Source: Diphasiastrum complanatum
Lineage: Eukaryota > Streptophyta > Lycopodiopsida > Lycopodiales > Lycopodiaceae
DNA: 64,000 nucleotides
Direction of reading: 5' to 3'
Assembly: GCA_029204225.1 (NCBI GenBank)
Contig: CM055096.1
Coordinates: 3,938,014-4,002,013, forward strand
Shown: in pieces, positions 47,801 to 57,400 of the stretch
Layout: each line of letters opens with the position of its first letter
How positions within the stretch are numbered: the stretch's first letter is position 1
Notes under the pieces: model-generated
The model's input: only the letters and a program-made list of their open reading frames with translations
The model's database searches: none
What the model was told of the DNA's origin: nothing
Program-made: the position numbers and the translations under genes

Positions 47801-49338
47801 ATAGGACCAAGGAGGATCCATCTTCAAAAAGAGGTATTTTTGTTGGATATAGTGAGGTGAGTAAAGCCTACAAGGTTTACATTCCTTCTACTAACAAAGT
47901 GATTGTTGGTAAAGATGTCATTTTTGATGAGAGAAACATTTCAAAGGTGCCTTCAAGCTTGATTGATGGTAAAGTAGATGGTTCTAACATTCTTGATGTT
48001 GATGAGAAGGATCCTACTTTGGATGGTGGTGATGATGGACCTTCATCAAGTCAAAAGCCAAGGAGAACATCAAGAGAAAGACAAGTACCTTCAAGGCTCA
48101 CATATGATCAAAAGGGTAAGCAAGTAGTTTCTGGAAATTATGTTGCTTTCCTAGCCTCTTTGGATGAGCCTACAAGTGTAGATCAAGCAAGGAAAGAAGA
48201 GGAGTGGATCCAACCAATGGATCTTGAGTATCAATCTCTTATGAAGAGTGGAACATCTTTTGGAAGATCTTCTTGTGTACATGGAGCTATGCAAGTGGAT
48301 GGATGTTATCTTGCTGTAAAATCAAGTAATGGATCTGGAAAACAAAGTTTGTTCAATGACTTTGATGGTCAAGTTGAAGATCAAGAAATTGATCTCAAAG
48401 CGCTTCAACTAGTCAAAAGGGAAGGTGGCAATTTGGAGCTAGTCAAGAGCATCAAAGGAGAGGTAACTGGCAAGGGTGTTATGGATCTGTTTTTGCAGCA
48501 TATTGAAGACTCAAGTAAGGTCAAAGGAGCATCAAGGAAGTGCTGTTCAAGTTTACTTTACTTGTTCTATCTCATGTTTGAGCAATTTCATGTGGATGTG
48601 TGCAAATTGTCAAGATATGGCAAAACTAGCTACATTGATGAGCATTGTTTTGATGTCGGATTTGTACTAGCATTCTTGGCTGATTTTGCTGATGGAAATG
48701 AAGCTATTGGAGGTTCATTATGTCACTCATCCATGACTAAGTTCTCAAGTGTTGAGCTACTTGGTGCCAATACTTGGAGATTGTCAATTTTTGGTGAATT
48801 CATGGTCATTTTCTTGTGTCAAGTAGATCTTGAAGATGGACTAGTGCAAACTACTTGGTTTATGGAGTCATGTGGTGCTGGATTTGCATCATTTATGTAC
48901 TCACCTACTCATGGATTTCCAAGGTTTGATGGTTTCTTGTGGCAAGATGAAGATGGAGGCTCATTCATGGAGTATCATGGTGGATACATGGCAACAAAGG
49001 ACAAAGAAGGAGGAGACATGCAAGCAAAAGTTGATCACTCACATTTATTGTTTGTTTGCTGTATTTTTCCAGAGAGTTCAGAGCTGGAAGCATGGTGGAA
49101 TCATTTTATTTACATTCTATTTGATTTTTCATGTTCTAGTCACATTTTTATATGTAAAATTGATGTAAGAAATAGTGAAGCCTCCCAAGTGAACACTATT
49201 CTCTATATCAATTATGGTTGTTTCTATTTTGAGCATTACATGATCATTGAAAGGATATATATTCTTAGGAAGAAGATCATTCTTATGGTGGATCAAAGTT
49301 CTATTGGCAAAAACTATGCTAGGAGCATTGGAAGCTAG
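47801..49338 (+). CDS. Copia B pol frame: integrase C-terminus fused to unidentified 360-codon segment
   Basis: Open to TAG at 49338. The first part is ordinary copia: SSKRGIFVGYSEVSKAYKVY (integrase C-terminus), PRRTSRERQVPSRLTYDQKG and the linker EEEWIQPMDLEYQSLMKSGT. At about 48250, where copia A continues into RT (NNTWRLVELPKGKSAIGCKW), B switches to sequence with no RT motif at all (no QLD-NAFLNG, no YVDD). It stays open for ~1,070 bp (FNDFDGQVEDQEIDLKALQL, EQFHVDVCKLSRYGKTSYID, LGANTWRLSIFGEFMVIFLC, FDGFLWQDEDGGSFMEYHGG), then meets RNase H (HWKLGKRVLRYI) in another frame at ~49322. The segment is Cys-, Phe- and acid-rich, with no recognised fold. It looks like captured coding DNA replacing RT. 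Confidence 0.75.
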
Positions 49339-49910
49339 GAAAGCGAGTTTTGAGGTACATCATTGGAACTCGAGATTTTGGCATATTGTATGAGGGATCA
49401 TCACCTAATCTTTTTGGATTTTCAGATTCAGACTATGCTGGAGATGTAATGGATAGGAAATCCAGTAGTTATTATTGTATTTTCATAGGTGATGGAGCTA
49501 TATCATGGATGTCAAAGAAACAAGCCACTATCTCATTGTCATCTAGTGAGGCCGAGTACAAAGCTCTTACACATTGCACAAAGGAGATGGTATGGATCAA
49601 GAGGATGATCAAGGATCTTCACTTGCTAGATTTTTCAGAGAGCCCAATCATCTTTTGTGACAATCAATCAGCCCAAAGAATGGCATCCAATCCTATCTTT
49701 CATGCTAGGAGCAAGCATATTGAGATACACTATCATTTTGTGAGGGAGCGAGTCATTGCAAAGGAGGTGGAGCTTCAACATGTGTCTTCAAGGGAATGTG
49801 TAGCTGATATCTTCACCAAAGCATTGGGAAAAGACTTGTTCATGAATCATAGGACTTCACTTGGAGTATTATCAAAGTCTATGCTAAAACTAGCTGAAGA
49901 AGGAGTGTGA
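49325..49910 (+). pseudogene. Copia B RNase H
   Basis: Open from HWKLGKRVLRYIIGTRDFGI. It has the RNase H residues FSDSDYAGDVMDRKSS (first Asp), SLSSSEAEYKALTHCTKE (Glu), IFCDNQSAQRMASNP (Asp) and CVADIFTKALGKD (last Asp), and HARSKHIEIHYHFVRE. It ends LKLAEEGV with TGA at 49908-49910, inside the first five bases of the 3' LTR, as in copia A. The domain is intact by sequence but separated from any RT and out of frame with the preceding segment. Confidence 0.9.
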
Positions 49911-50212
49911 AAGATTCAACTAGTTTCATCACATTTTGCAATATTTTCATATTTGGCATATTGAGGCCAAAACTTGTTTTAGACCTAGAGGTTGACTTTT
50001 CAAAGTTCATTAGTCTAGATTTCATTTGAATAAACACTTTTTGAAAGTGTGGGAAAGATAAAATGCGAGTTTGAGTAGATTCAATTTGAATAAGTTGGGT
50101 ACATTGAATCTAGACCCAAAATTGGTAGGGTTAGCATTTTGGTGGGAAAGCTGAGTGGCCAAATAGGGTTTGGACCTGCTATAAAAGGATGTAACTCGTG
50201 GAGAGAGTCATC
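49906..50212 (+). repeat. 3' LTR of copia B, left part
   Basis: First 307 bp, TGTGAAAGATTC..., up to GAGAGAGTCATC where copia A inserted. The right part is 56079-56395. Confidence 0.92.
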
Positions 50213-50865
50213 TGTGAAAAATTGTCAACTAGTAGTATTTTCCTAACTTGAGATTTTGTAGGCCTATGGCCAAATAAAAGTTAGAGATAGGTTCATACAT
50301 GTATGTAGAGGCCCAAAGTATGTGTACACTACTTTTGAGGTCACATTAATTAGAGGAGGTCGAGTGTGGAGCTCTTCTATTGGCTCATAATTTGGTGCAT
50401 TCCTATTTGACCAAATTTCTAGGTATATGGGTGAATCCTATTGGACCCCAATTTTAGCCTATCATAAGACAAGTGGCCAAGAGGCACTATGGCTGCTATA
50501 AATAGCCATCTCCACGAGTATGTACACATCTCATTTTCATTCTATTTAATGAATGTTATGCTCTTTGAAGGTCCATCTTCTTCTCTCTCACTTTTTTGTT
50601 CATATCTTGCATTCTAGCCACTAGAATTGTGATTTCTTTGTTGCTATGGCTTCACACGTGTGAAATGCAGGTTGTAGGCTCTGAAGTACGGACAGGGACA
50701 GCAAGTTTCTGTTTGTGGAAGCTTATGATCAGATTTTGATGTTTAGTTGATGTTTAGTATGCTTAACATCACAATTTCTATCATTTTTTCAATCTAGATG
50801 TGCATAACTTCCATGGCCAAGATCTTTATGAAACTTTAGCATCTTTTGGATCTGAGTTTTTCACA
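50213..50865 (+). repeat. 5' LTR of copia A (promoter copy)
   Basis: Contains a TATA box (TATAAATAG, 50497-50505) followed by CCATCTCCACGAG, and a perfect 14-bp palindrome TTCACACGTGTGAA (50651-50664) with a G-box/ABRE core ACACGTG. Confidence 0.95.
50497..50505 (+). promoter_or_regulatory. TATA box of copia A
   Basis: TATAAATAG in the 5' LTR; same site at 55705 in the 3' LTR. It fits a Pol II promoter defining the U3/R border ~30 bp downstream. Confidence 0.65.
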
Positions 50866-50877
50866 TGGTATCAGAGC
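50866..50877 (+). promoter_or_regulatory. Primer-binding site of copia A
   Basis: TGGTATCAGAGC directly after the LTR, full complement to initiator Met-tRNA 3' end. Confidence 0.95.
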
Positions 50878-51474
50878 ATTAGGCGGCCAAATGTGCAGGT
50901 TTTGCCAGATTTAGAAGAGATTTGTGGGCGAGTTTGCTTTTGTAGCATTCCAATCAAGTTTCTAGCTAAAAATCTTGTTGATTTATGTGTAGAAATTGGA
51001 TCTTTGTGATCAAAACATCATTTGTATGCATTTCAATTGAAGTAGGGCGAATTCCCTCTGTACTTATCAGAATAAGGAGACAAAAATTGTTTTGGAAAGA
51101 GGGAGATGCAAGATCCAACAAGATCCTATTAGTTTTCCATTCTAGCATATAGTTTTTTGATTCAATTTCTTGCTTCTTCATGTCAAAAACTTCAAAATTG
51201 ATGTAACCCTCTGATTTTCAGTTTGCTGAATGATTCAAGAGTGTATTTCAATCTTAGGAGTGAGGGAAAAGCAAGTATATTGAGGTTTGGTCTTGGTTTG
51301 ATCAAGAAATCATAAAACTAGTGGCTAAAATTAAGGAAAAAGTGAGGAAAAGAGAGAAAAAGTAAGGTTTTAGGTTCCAAATCTTTGTGATTTCTTCTTG
51401 TGTTTCATTTGTTGATTCAAGAGAGTGCTTAGTGCATTGGAACAGGTCAAAGATCAGAGATCAATCATTGCAAC
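50878..51474 (+). other. Leader of copia A
   Basis: About 600 bp between PBS and gag-pol ATG, with no supported ORF; equivalent to the B leader 45214-45818. Confidence 0.7.
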
Positions 51475-54400
51475 ATGGCTACAAATGGAGGCTACATGTT
51501 GGAAAGCAATGATAGGCTTACCTCCCTCAACTATTCTACTTGGAAAGTAAGGATGGAGTCTTTGCTTGAGATGAATGAGTTGATGGATATTGTTGTAGGT
51601 GTGGAGGAGAGACCTTTGGCACCTCAAGAACAATTGAGGTATGACAAGAGGGCAAAGAAAGCCCTTCACATGATCAAGATGAATGTGACAAATGAGCTTA
51701 TCAAAGAGGTTGGTAAGTGCACATCATCTAGTGAAGCTTGGGAAGCCTTGAAGAAGGTTTATGAATCCAAGTCTACTTCTAGAGTGTTGACTTTAAGAAG
51801 GCAAATCTTTTCTTGTATGCAAAAGAAGAGTGAGAATGGACATGCTTTTGTTTTGAGAGTTAAAGCATTGAATGATGAGTTAGCATGCATTAATGATGGC
51901 ATAAATAATGAGGAGCTTGTTCAAGTGATTCTCAATGGCTTGTTGGATGATCATGCTAATCTTGTTCAAAGTTATGCTATCCAAAAATGTTTACCAAGTG
52001 TTGGAGACTTGCAAGAGGTCTTTTTGGCTGAAGAATTCAGGTTGCAAGCAAGAGTGGGAGCATCTTCTACATCTCAAGGAGGAGAAGAGGAGGCAATGTT
52101 CTCTAAAGGCAAGTTCAAGGGCAAAGGTAAAAGCAATTGGTCTAAAGGGCAAGACCAAGGTGAGCACTCTACTTTTGGCAAAAAGAAGGATAGATCTAAG
52201 CTAAAATGTTTCTATTGTGGAGTCAAAGGGCATTTTGCTAGTGATTGTTTTAAGAAAAAGAGGGATCAAGGGGAAAAGCAAACCAATCTAACTATTGATG
52301 AGGGTGGGGATGAGCTTCTTTCAAATGATGCTTTTGTTATGTCATCTTGCTTATTGGCTAATCATGGAGACATTGATCCTTGGTGGATTGATAGTGGAGC
52401 CACTTCTCATATGACATATCATAAAGAGTATTTTTCATCTTTAATGGCATTTGATGGTGATAGGAAGGTAATCTATACCGCAAATGATGGTGAGTGTGCA
52501 ATCAAGGGGATTGGCACAATTCCTATTTCACTTTCTACAAATAGGAATATAGAATTGAAAGATGCTTTGCTCATTCCATCCATTACCAAGAACTTACTTA
52601 GTGTAAGCCAAATGCTTGACAAAGGATTCAAAGTTGAGTTTGATGGTGATGCTTGCTTGATCAAAAAGGGGTGTAGTATCATTGCAAAAGGGAAAAGGCA
52701 AGGGAAATTGTTCAAGCTTGATGCATGTGTTGTTGCTAACCAAGTTGGATGCATGGCAAATGAACAAATGTCAATTCAAGAGGTATGGCATAAAAGGATG
52801 GGACATCTCAACTACAAGGCCTTGGAGGTAATAGCCAAAAAGGAGGTAGTAAGGGGACTTCCCAAGTCTCTTACTTGCTTGAATCATGTTTGTGAAGAAT
52901 GTGCTTTGTCTAAATCACATAGATTGCCATATACTAGATCTATATCTAGATCTAAGATGCCTTTTTCTCTCTTGCATTCGGATATTCATGGTGTTACTAC
53001 AATTAGCAATGGAGGTGCTAAGATGTATGTAACTTTCATTGATGATTTTAGTAGATTTTGTTGGGTTTATCTACTAAAGAGCAAGGATGAGGTGTTTGAT
53101 GTGTTTGTCAAGTTCAAAGTTGCTATTGAGACTCAATTTACAACCAAAATCAAATGCTTGAGGAGCGACAATGGTGGTGAATACATTTCTAACAAATTCA
53201 AAGCCTTTTGCGATGAGCATGGGATCAAGAGGGAGTACACATGTCCAAGAACACCACAACAAAATGGAGTGGCCGAGAGGAAGAATAGAACCTTGTGTGA
53301 GAGTGCAAAGGCAATGAGATTGAATGCTAATCTTCCTAAACCTTTTTGGAGTGATGCTTTGTTGTGTGCAAATTTCCTATGCAATAGATGGCCAAGTGTT
53401 GTATTGGAAGGAAAAACCCCTTTTGAAGCTTTGTTTGGTACGAAGCCTAATGTCAAGTTTCTAAGAACTTTTGGATGCATTTGCTACTTCAACATTACTC
53501 TTGATGATAGAACTAAGGAGGATCCATCTTCAAGAAAGGGCATTTTTGTTGGTTATAGTGAAGTAAGCAAAGCATATAGGATTTATGTTCCTTCAATCAA
53601 GAAAGTGTTCACAAGTAGGGATGTCATTTTTGATGAAAGTAACATTCCAAAAGTTGTTTCAAGTGATGATGGTGTTGTTGCAACTAATGTGCTTGATGAC
53701 AATGGAGTTGATGACACATTGGATGTGGATGTTGAAGAAGCCTCTTCAAGTCAAATTCCAAGGAGAACTCCAAGGCATAAAGTGAAACCCTCAAGGCTCA
53801 CTTATGATGGCAAAGGTAAGCAAGTGGTGGATGGATCCAACTATGCTTTCCTAACTTCTTTTGATGTACCTTCATGTGTAGATGAAGCAAGGCAAAAAGA
53901 GGAATGGATCCAAGCAATGGATCTTGAGTTTGAAGCACTTATGAAGAACAACACATGGAGATTGGTGGAGCTTCCAAAGGGCAAAAGTGCAATTGGATGC
54001 AAATGGATCTTCAAGGTAAAGACAAATCAAGATGGATCTATCAACAAGTTGAAGGCAAGGTTGGTGGCTAAAGGTTATGCTCAAGAGCATGGCATTGACT
54101 ATGAGGAAACCTTTGCACCCGTGGCAAAGATGGTGAGCATAAGAGTAATCATTTCCCTTGCAACTCTTTATGGATGGGATCTTTGGCAATTAGACATTTC
54201 TAATGCTTTCTTGAATGGTGATCTTGAAGAGGAAGTCTACATGGAGCAACCCGAGAGCTATGTTTCTCATAGCAAGCCTAATCATGTGTGTTTTCTACAA
54301 AAAAGTTTGTATGGTCTTAAGCAAGCACCAAGGAGTTGGTATGCTAGGCTTAACTCTTTTCTACTTTCTCAAAACTTCACTATGAGTGAGTATGATCATT

Positions 54401-55425
54401 CACTTTACTTTAGAATTAGTGCTAATGATGTTACAATCCTTCTAATTTATGTGGATGACATTATTTTAAGTGGAGGGAACAAGGAAGATATAGAAGATAT
54501 CAAGAAAGCACTAAAAAAGGAATTTGAAGTGCATGATCTTGGTCTTTTGAGCTATATCTTAGGAATAGAAGTAATTAGAACTTCTCAAATCACTTTTATT
54601 TCACAAGAGAAGTATGCTATTTCTATTCTCAATAGATTTCATATGGTAGATGCAAATCCTATTGATACACCTATGGAATCACATGTAAAGCTAACTATAA
54701 GAGGTAATGAAAGATCCTTCGAGGACATTACTCTCTATAGGAAGCTAATAGGTTCTCTTATATATCTAACCATCACAAGACCTGATTTATCTTATTGTGT
54801 TGGTAGATTAAGCCAATTCATGCAAGATCCTAGCATAGAACATTGGAAACTAGGAAAGAGGATCTTGAGATACATCTCGGGAACAAAAGATTTTGGCATT
54901 GTTTATAGAGGCTCATCACCTAACTTATTTGGTTTTTCAGATTCAGATTTTGCAGGAGACCTTATGGATAGAAAATCCATAAATGCACATGCTATTTTCA
55001 TAGGTGATGGAGCTATCTCATGGATGTCGAAGAAACAAGCAACTATATCACTTTCTTCTAGTGAGGCCGAGTACAAAGCTTTGACATCATGCACAAAGGA
55101 GATGGTGTGGATCAAGAGGATGATTATGGAGCTTCATTTGCTGGATTTTTCAGAGAGTCCAATCATCTTTTGTGACAACCTTTCAGCCCAAAGTCTAGCA
55201 AGCAATCCGGTTTTCCATGCAAGGAGCAAACATATCGAGGTGGCTTACCATTTTGTGAGAGAACAAGTGTTGGCAAAAGAGATCAAGCTTGAACATGTCC
55301 CATCAAAGGAATGTGTGGCTGATATCTTTACCAAAGCATTGGGAAAGGACTTATTTTTCAAGCATAGAACAAGTCTTGGTGTACTTTCTAAATCTATGCT
55401 AAAACTAGTTGAAGAGGGAGTGTGA
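51475..55425 (+). CDS. Copia A gag-pol polyprotein, 1316 aa, intact
   Basis: Encodes every Ty1/copia function in one frame. Gag occupies ~1-290 (UBN2-like core; LRYDKRAKKALHMIKMNVTN), with CCHC knuckle 245-258 (CFYCGVKGHFASDC). Protease active site is DSG 306-308. The integrase zinc region uses H439, H444, C473, C476; the integrase triad is D503, D565, E601 (D-35-E spacing from D565). RT has D907 in QLDISNAFLNG and YVDD 992-995. RNase H has D1156, E1199, D1234 and D1283. The ATG matches the MATxxG start of B and E. A single frame with no stop or slip signal means gag excess must come from splicing, processing or another route. The TGA (55423-55425) lies within the first bases of the 3' LTR. 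All catalytic residues are present, so the protein should be functional. Confidence 0.97.
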   Translation: MATNGGYMLESNDRLTSLNYSTWKVRMESLLEMNELMDIVVGVEERPLAPQEQLRYDKRAKKALHMIKMNVTNELIKEVGKCTSSSEAWEALKKVYESKSTSRVLTLRRQIFSCMQKKSENGHAFVLRVKALNDELACINDGINNEELVQVILNGLLDDHANLVQSYAIQKCLPSVGDLQEVFLAEEFRLQARVGASSTSQGGEEEAMFSKGKFKGKGKSNWSKGQDQGEHSTFGKKKDRSKLKCFYCGVKGHFASDCFKKKRDQGEKQTNLTIDEGGDELLSNDAFVMSSCLLANHGDIDPWWIDSGATSHMTYHKEYFSSLMAFDGDRKVIYTANDGECAIKGIGTIPISLSTNRNIELKDALLIPSITKNLLSVSQMLDKGFKVEFDGDACLIKKGCSIIAKGKRQGKLFKLDACVVANQVGCMANEQMSIQEVWHKRMGHLNYKALEVIAKKEVVRGLPKSLTCLNHVCEECALSKSHRLPYTRSISRSKMPFSLLHSDIHGVTTISNGGAKMYVTFIDDFSRFCWVYLLKSKDEVFDVFVKFKVAIETQFTTKIKCLRSDNGGEYISNKFKAFCDEHGIKREYTCPRTPQQNGVAERKNRTLCESAKAMRLNANLPKPFWSDALLCANFLCNRWPSVVLEGKTPFEALFGTKPNVKFLRTFGCICYFNITLDDRTKEDPSSRKGIFVGYSEVSKAYRIYVPSIKKVFTSRDVIFDESNIPKVVSSDDGVVATNVLDDNGVDDTLDVDVEEASSSQIPRRTPRHKVKPSRLTYDGKGKQVVDGSNYAFLTSFDVPSCVDEARQKEEWIQAMDLEFEALMKNNTWRLVELPKGKSAIGCKWIFKVKTNQDGSINKLKARLVAKGYAQEHGIDYEETFAPVAKMVSIRVIISLATLYGWDLWQLDISNAFLNGDLEEEVYMEQPESYVSHSKPNHVCFLQKSLYGLKQAPRSWYARLNSFLLSQNFTMSEYDHSLYFRISANDVTILLIYVDDIILSGGNKEDIEDIKKALKKEFEVHDLGLLSYILGIEVIRTSQITFISQEKYAISILNRFHMVDANPIDTPMESHVKLTIRGNERSFEDITLYRKLIGSLIYLTITRPDLSYCVGRLSQFMQDPSIEHWKLGKRILRYISGTKDFGIVYRGSSPNLFGFSDSDFAGDLMDRKSINAHAIFIGDGAISWMSKKQATISLSSSEAEYKALTSCTKEMVWIKRMIMELHLLDFSESPIIFCDNLSAQSLASNPVFHARSKHIEVAYHFVREQVLAKEIKLEHVPSKECVADIFTKALGKDLFFKHRTSLGVLSKSMLKLVEEGV

Positions 55426-56073
55426 AAAATTGTCAACTAGTAGTATTTTCCTAACTTGAGATTTTGTAGGCCTATGGCCAAATAAAAGTTAGAGATAGGT
55501 TCATACATGTATGTAGAGGCCCAAAGTATGTGTACACTACTTTTGAGGTCACATTAATTAGAGGAGGTCGAGTGTGGAGCTCTTCTATTGGCTCATAATT
55601 TGGTGCATTCCTATTTGACCAAATTTCTAGGTATATGGGTGAATCCTATTGGACCCCAATTTTAGCCTATCATAAGACAAGTGGCCAAGAGGCACTATGG
55701 CTGCTATAAATAGCCATCTCCACGAGTATGTACACATCTCATTTTCATTCTATTGAATGAATGTTATGCTCTTTGAAGGTCCATCTTCTTCTCTCTCACT
55801 TTTTTGTTCATATCTTGCATTCTAGCCACTAGAATTGTGATTTCTTTGTTGCTATGGCTTCACACGTGTGAAATGCAGGTTGTAGGCTCTGAAGTACGGA
55901 CAGGGACAGCAAGTTTCTGTTTGTGGAAGCTTATGATCAGATTTTGATGTTTAGTTGATGTTTAGTATGCTTAACATCACAATTTCTATCATTTTTTCAA
56001 TCTAGATGTGCATAACTTCCATGGCCAAGATCTTTATGAAACTTTAGCATCTTTTGGATCTGAGTTTTTCACA
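55421..56073 (+). repeat. 3' LTR of copia A
   Basis: 653 bp, one base different from the 5' LTR, right end fixed by TCATC. Confidence 0.96.
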
Positions 56074-56395
56074 TCATCTTTATACATGGTTCTCTTGGGT
56101 TCTACTATCCATTGGTGCACTATCTTGGTGATTGCTTGCAATTCTATGTGTAGAATGATCTATATTTGTTATTTTTGGATCCACACGTGTGAAATACAAT
56201 AGCTTGTTGGTTTTGTACGGACAGCAACAGTACATAATCATTTCATTCAAGTTTGATCAAGTTCTATTAGTGTTTGCATCTCAAATTGTGTGTAGATGCT
56301 GATTTTTCTATATTGGTGAAATTGGTAGTGTATTTCTCTTTCTAACCAAAGATCATTCAAGTAGATTGGATCTTAAGAATATGAAATCTTTCACA
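56074..56395 (+). repeat. 3' LTR of copia B, right part
   Basis: Resumes after A's duplicated TCATC and runs to AAATCTTTCACA. Compared with the 5' LTR it lacks about 27 bp of a TTCTCTCTTCTC stretch and keeps a CACACGTGTG box at 56182-56191. Confidence 0.9.
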
Positions 56396-57390
56396 CTAAG
56401 CACGTGGTTGATGGAACTGGTGTACTATGGCTGGACACGAATCAGGGTGACAAGAAACTAGAGGAGGTTCTCTATGTCTCCACTCTTGACAAAGATCTCT
56501 ATCCGTAGCAAAGATAATCATTATAGGCATGTTATTAACCTTCACAAAGTACTCTTGTAAACTTTTCGAAGAAGATTACGATAACCTAGTTGCTAAAGAC
56601 AACAGAGAAGAAAATTTGTATCACTTGAACATTCGAATTCGAATCAAACAAGCCAATCAAACTCAAGAATCGATAGATATAGTGTGGCACAAGAGGCTAT
56701 GTCACATGAACATGGAAGCCTTGTATCAAGCCAACAAGAGTCAGAGAATCGAAGGAGTCAAAATCAAAAGTAGAGATATTTGAACTACTTGTGAATCCTA
56801 TCTTAAAGGCAACATGACTAGAACACCTTTCAATAAGGATATGTATACAGCAACTAAGGTACTTGACTTGGTTTTGTAAGCCAAGAATATCCAAAATATG
56901 GATGTCACATGGATAAAAGCATTTATGGTCTGAAACAAGCAGCAAGACAATGGTATAGAAAGAAGGATGAAACACTACATTTCTTAGGCTTCAAACCTCT
57001 ATTTGCTGAATCAAATGTCTATATCAAGCATGTTCAAAATGAAATAATCATTCTAGTTGTCTATGTTGATGACATGCAATTCTTTTCAAGAAGAGATAGG
57101 TCAATTTTAGATGTCAAAAGAGACATTTCTGATATATTTGAGATCGCTGACCTAGGAGAAGCAAAAATTTATCTAGGCTTGCAGATTCAAAGAGACTTTG
57201 AAGGTGGTAAGTTGTATCTTCACCGAAAAAAGTACACTCAAAAAATCATTGAAAACTTCAACATGCTCGAATGCAAAGGTGTGCATACTCCCATGATGAT
57301 GCGAAACAGTCACGAAAGGAAACAATTCAGATGGATTTCAGAGATGATTGCTGGTCACTACCAGCTGTATCATTCCTACGGTCCTCCAGA
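56396..57390 (+). pseudogene. Copia C pol remnant (pre-integrase and RT)
   Basis: Continuation of copia C after the nest. KLEEVLYVSTLDKDL and DVIWHKRLCHMNMEA-like pre-integrase (VWHKRLCHMNMEALYQANKS) come first. Near 56860 integrase and the RT fingers are deleted. RT resumes at 56909 with SIYGLKQAARQWYRKKDETL, VVYVDDMQFFSRRDRS (YVDD present), DLGEAKIYLGLQIQRDFEGG and FNMLECKGVHTPM. It decays near 57320 and stops at TAG 57398; no RNase H or LTR follows. Confidence 0.87.
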
Positions 57391-57400
57391 AAGTAGATAG

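Larger units (their letters stand above)
50213..56073 (+). mobile_element. Copia A, intact and young
   Basis: LTRs 50213-50865 and 55421-56073 (653 bp each) begin TGTGAAAAATTG and end GAGTTTTTCACA. They differ by a single base that I could find (T/G, TATTTAATG versus TATTGAATG). The perfect duplication TCATC (50208-50212 and 56074-56078) lies in the B 3' LTR. PBS 50866-50877, one uninterrupted gag-pol, and PPT GAAGAGGGAG next to the 3' LTR. All parts needed for movement are present by sequence. It is the likely source of enzymes for defective relatives such as B. Confidence 0.97.
44566..56395 (+). mobile_element. Copia B, with non-RT insert and nested copia A
   Basis: 5' LTR 44566-45201, PBS 45202-45213, gag-pol, 3' LTR 49906-50212 resuming at 56079 and ending 56395. 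The 5-bp duplication CTAAG (44561-44565 and 56396-56400) fixes both ends. Copia A sits in the 3' LTR. The two LTRs differ at several bases plus indels, so B is clearly older than A. It lacks reverse transcriptase. Confidence 0.94.
41650..57400 (+). mobile_element. Copia C, split by a solo LTR and by nested copia B and A
   Basis: 5' LTR 41650-42566, primer region, gag (interrupted by solo LTR 42838-43566), protease start cut at 44565 by B, resuming at 56401 after the CTAAG duplication. The continuation (GTGVLWLDTNQGDKKLEEVL) matches copia D in phase. Integrase is mostly deleted: near 56860 the sequence jumps to RT. The right end is lost near 57380; no 3' LTR is found. Confidence 0.88.

Noticed and set aside
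48250-49325. The B insert as frameshifted copia RT
   Set aside because: No frame gives NAFLNG, YGLKQAP or YVDD, and the nucleotide sequence does not align with RT of copia A.
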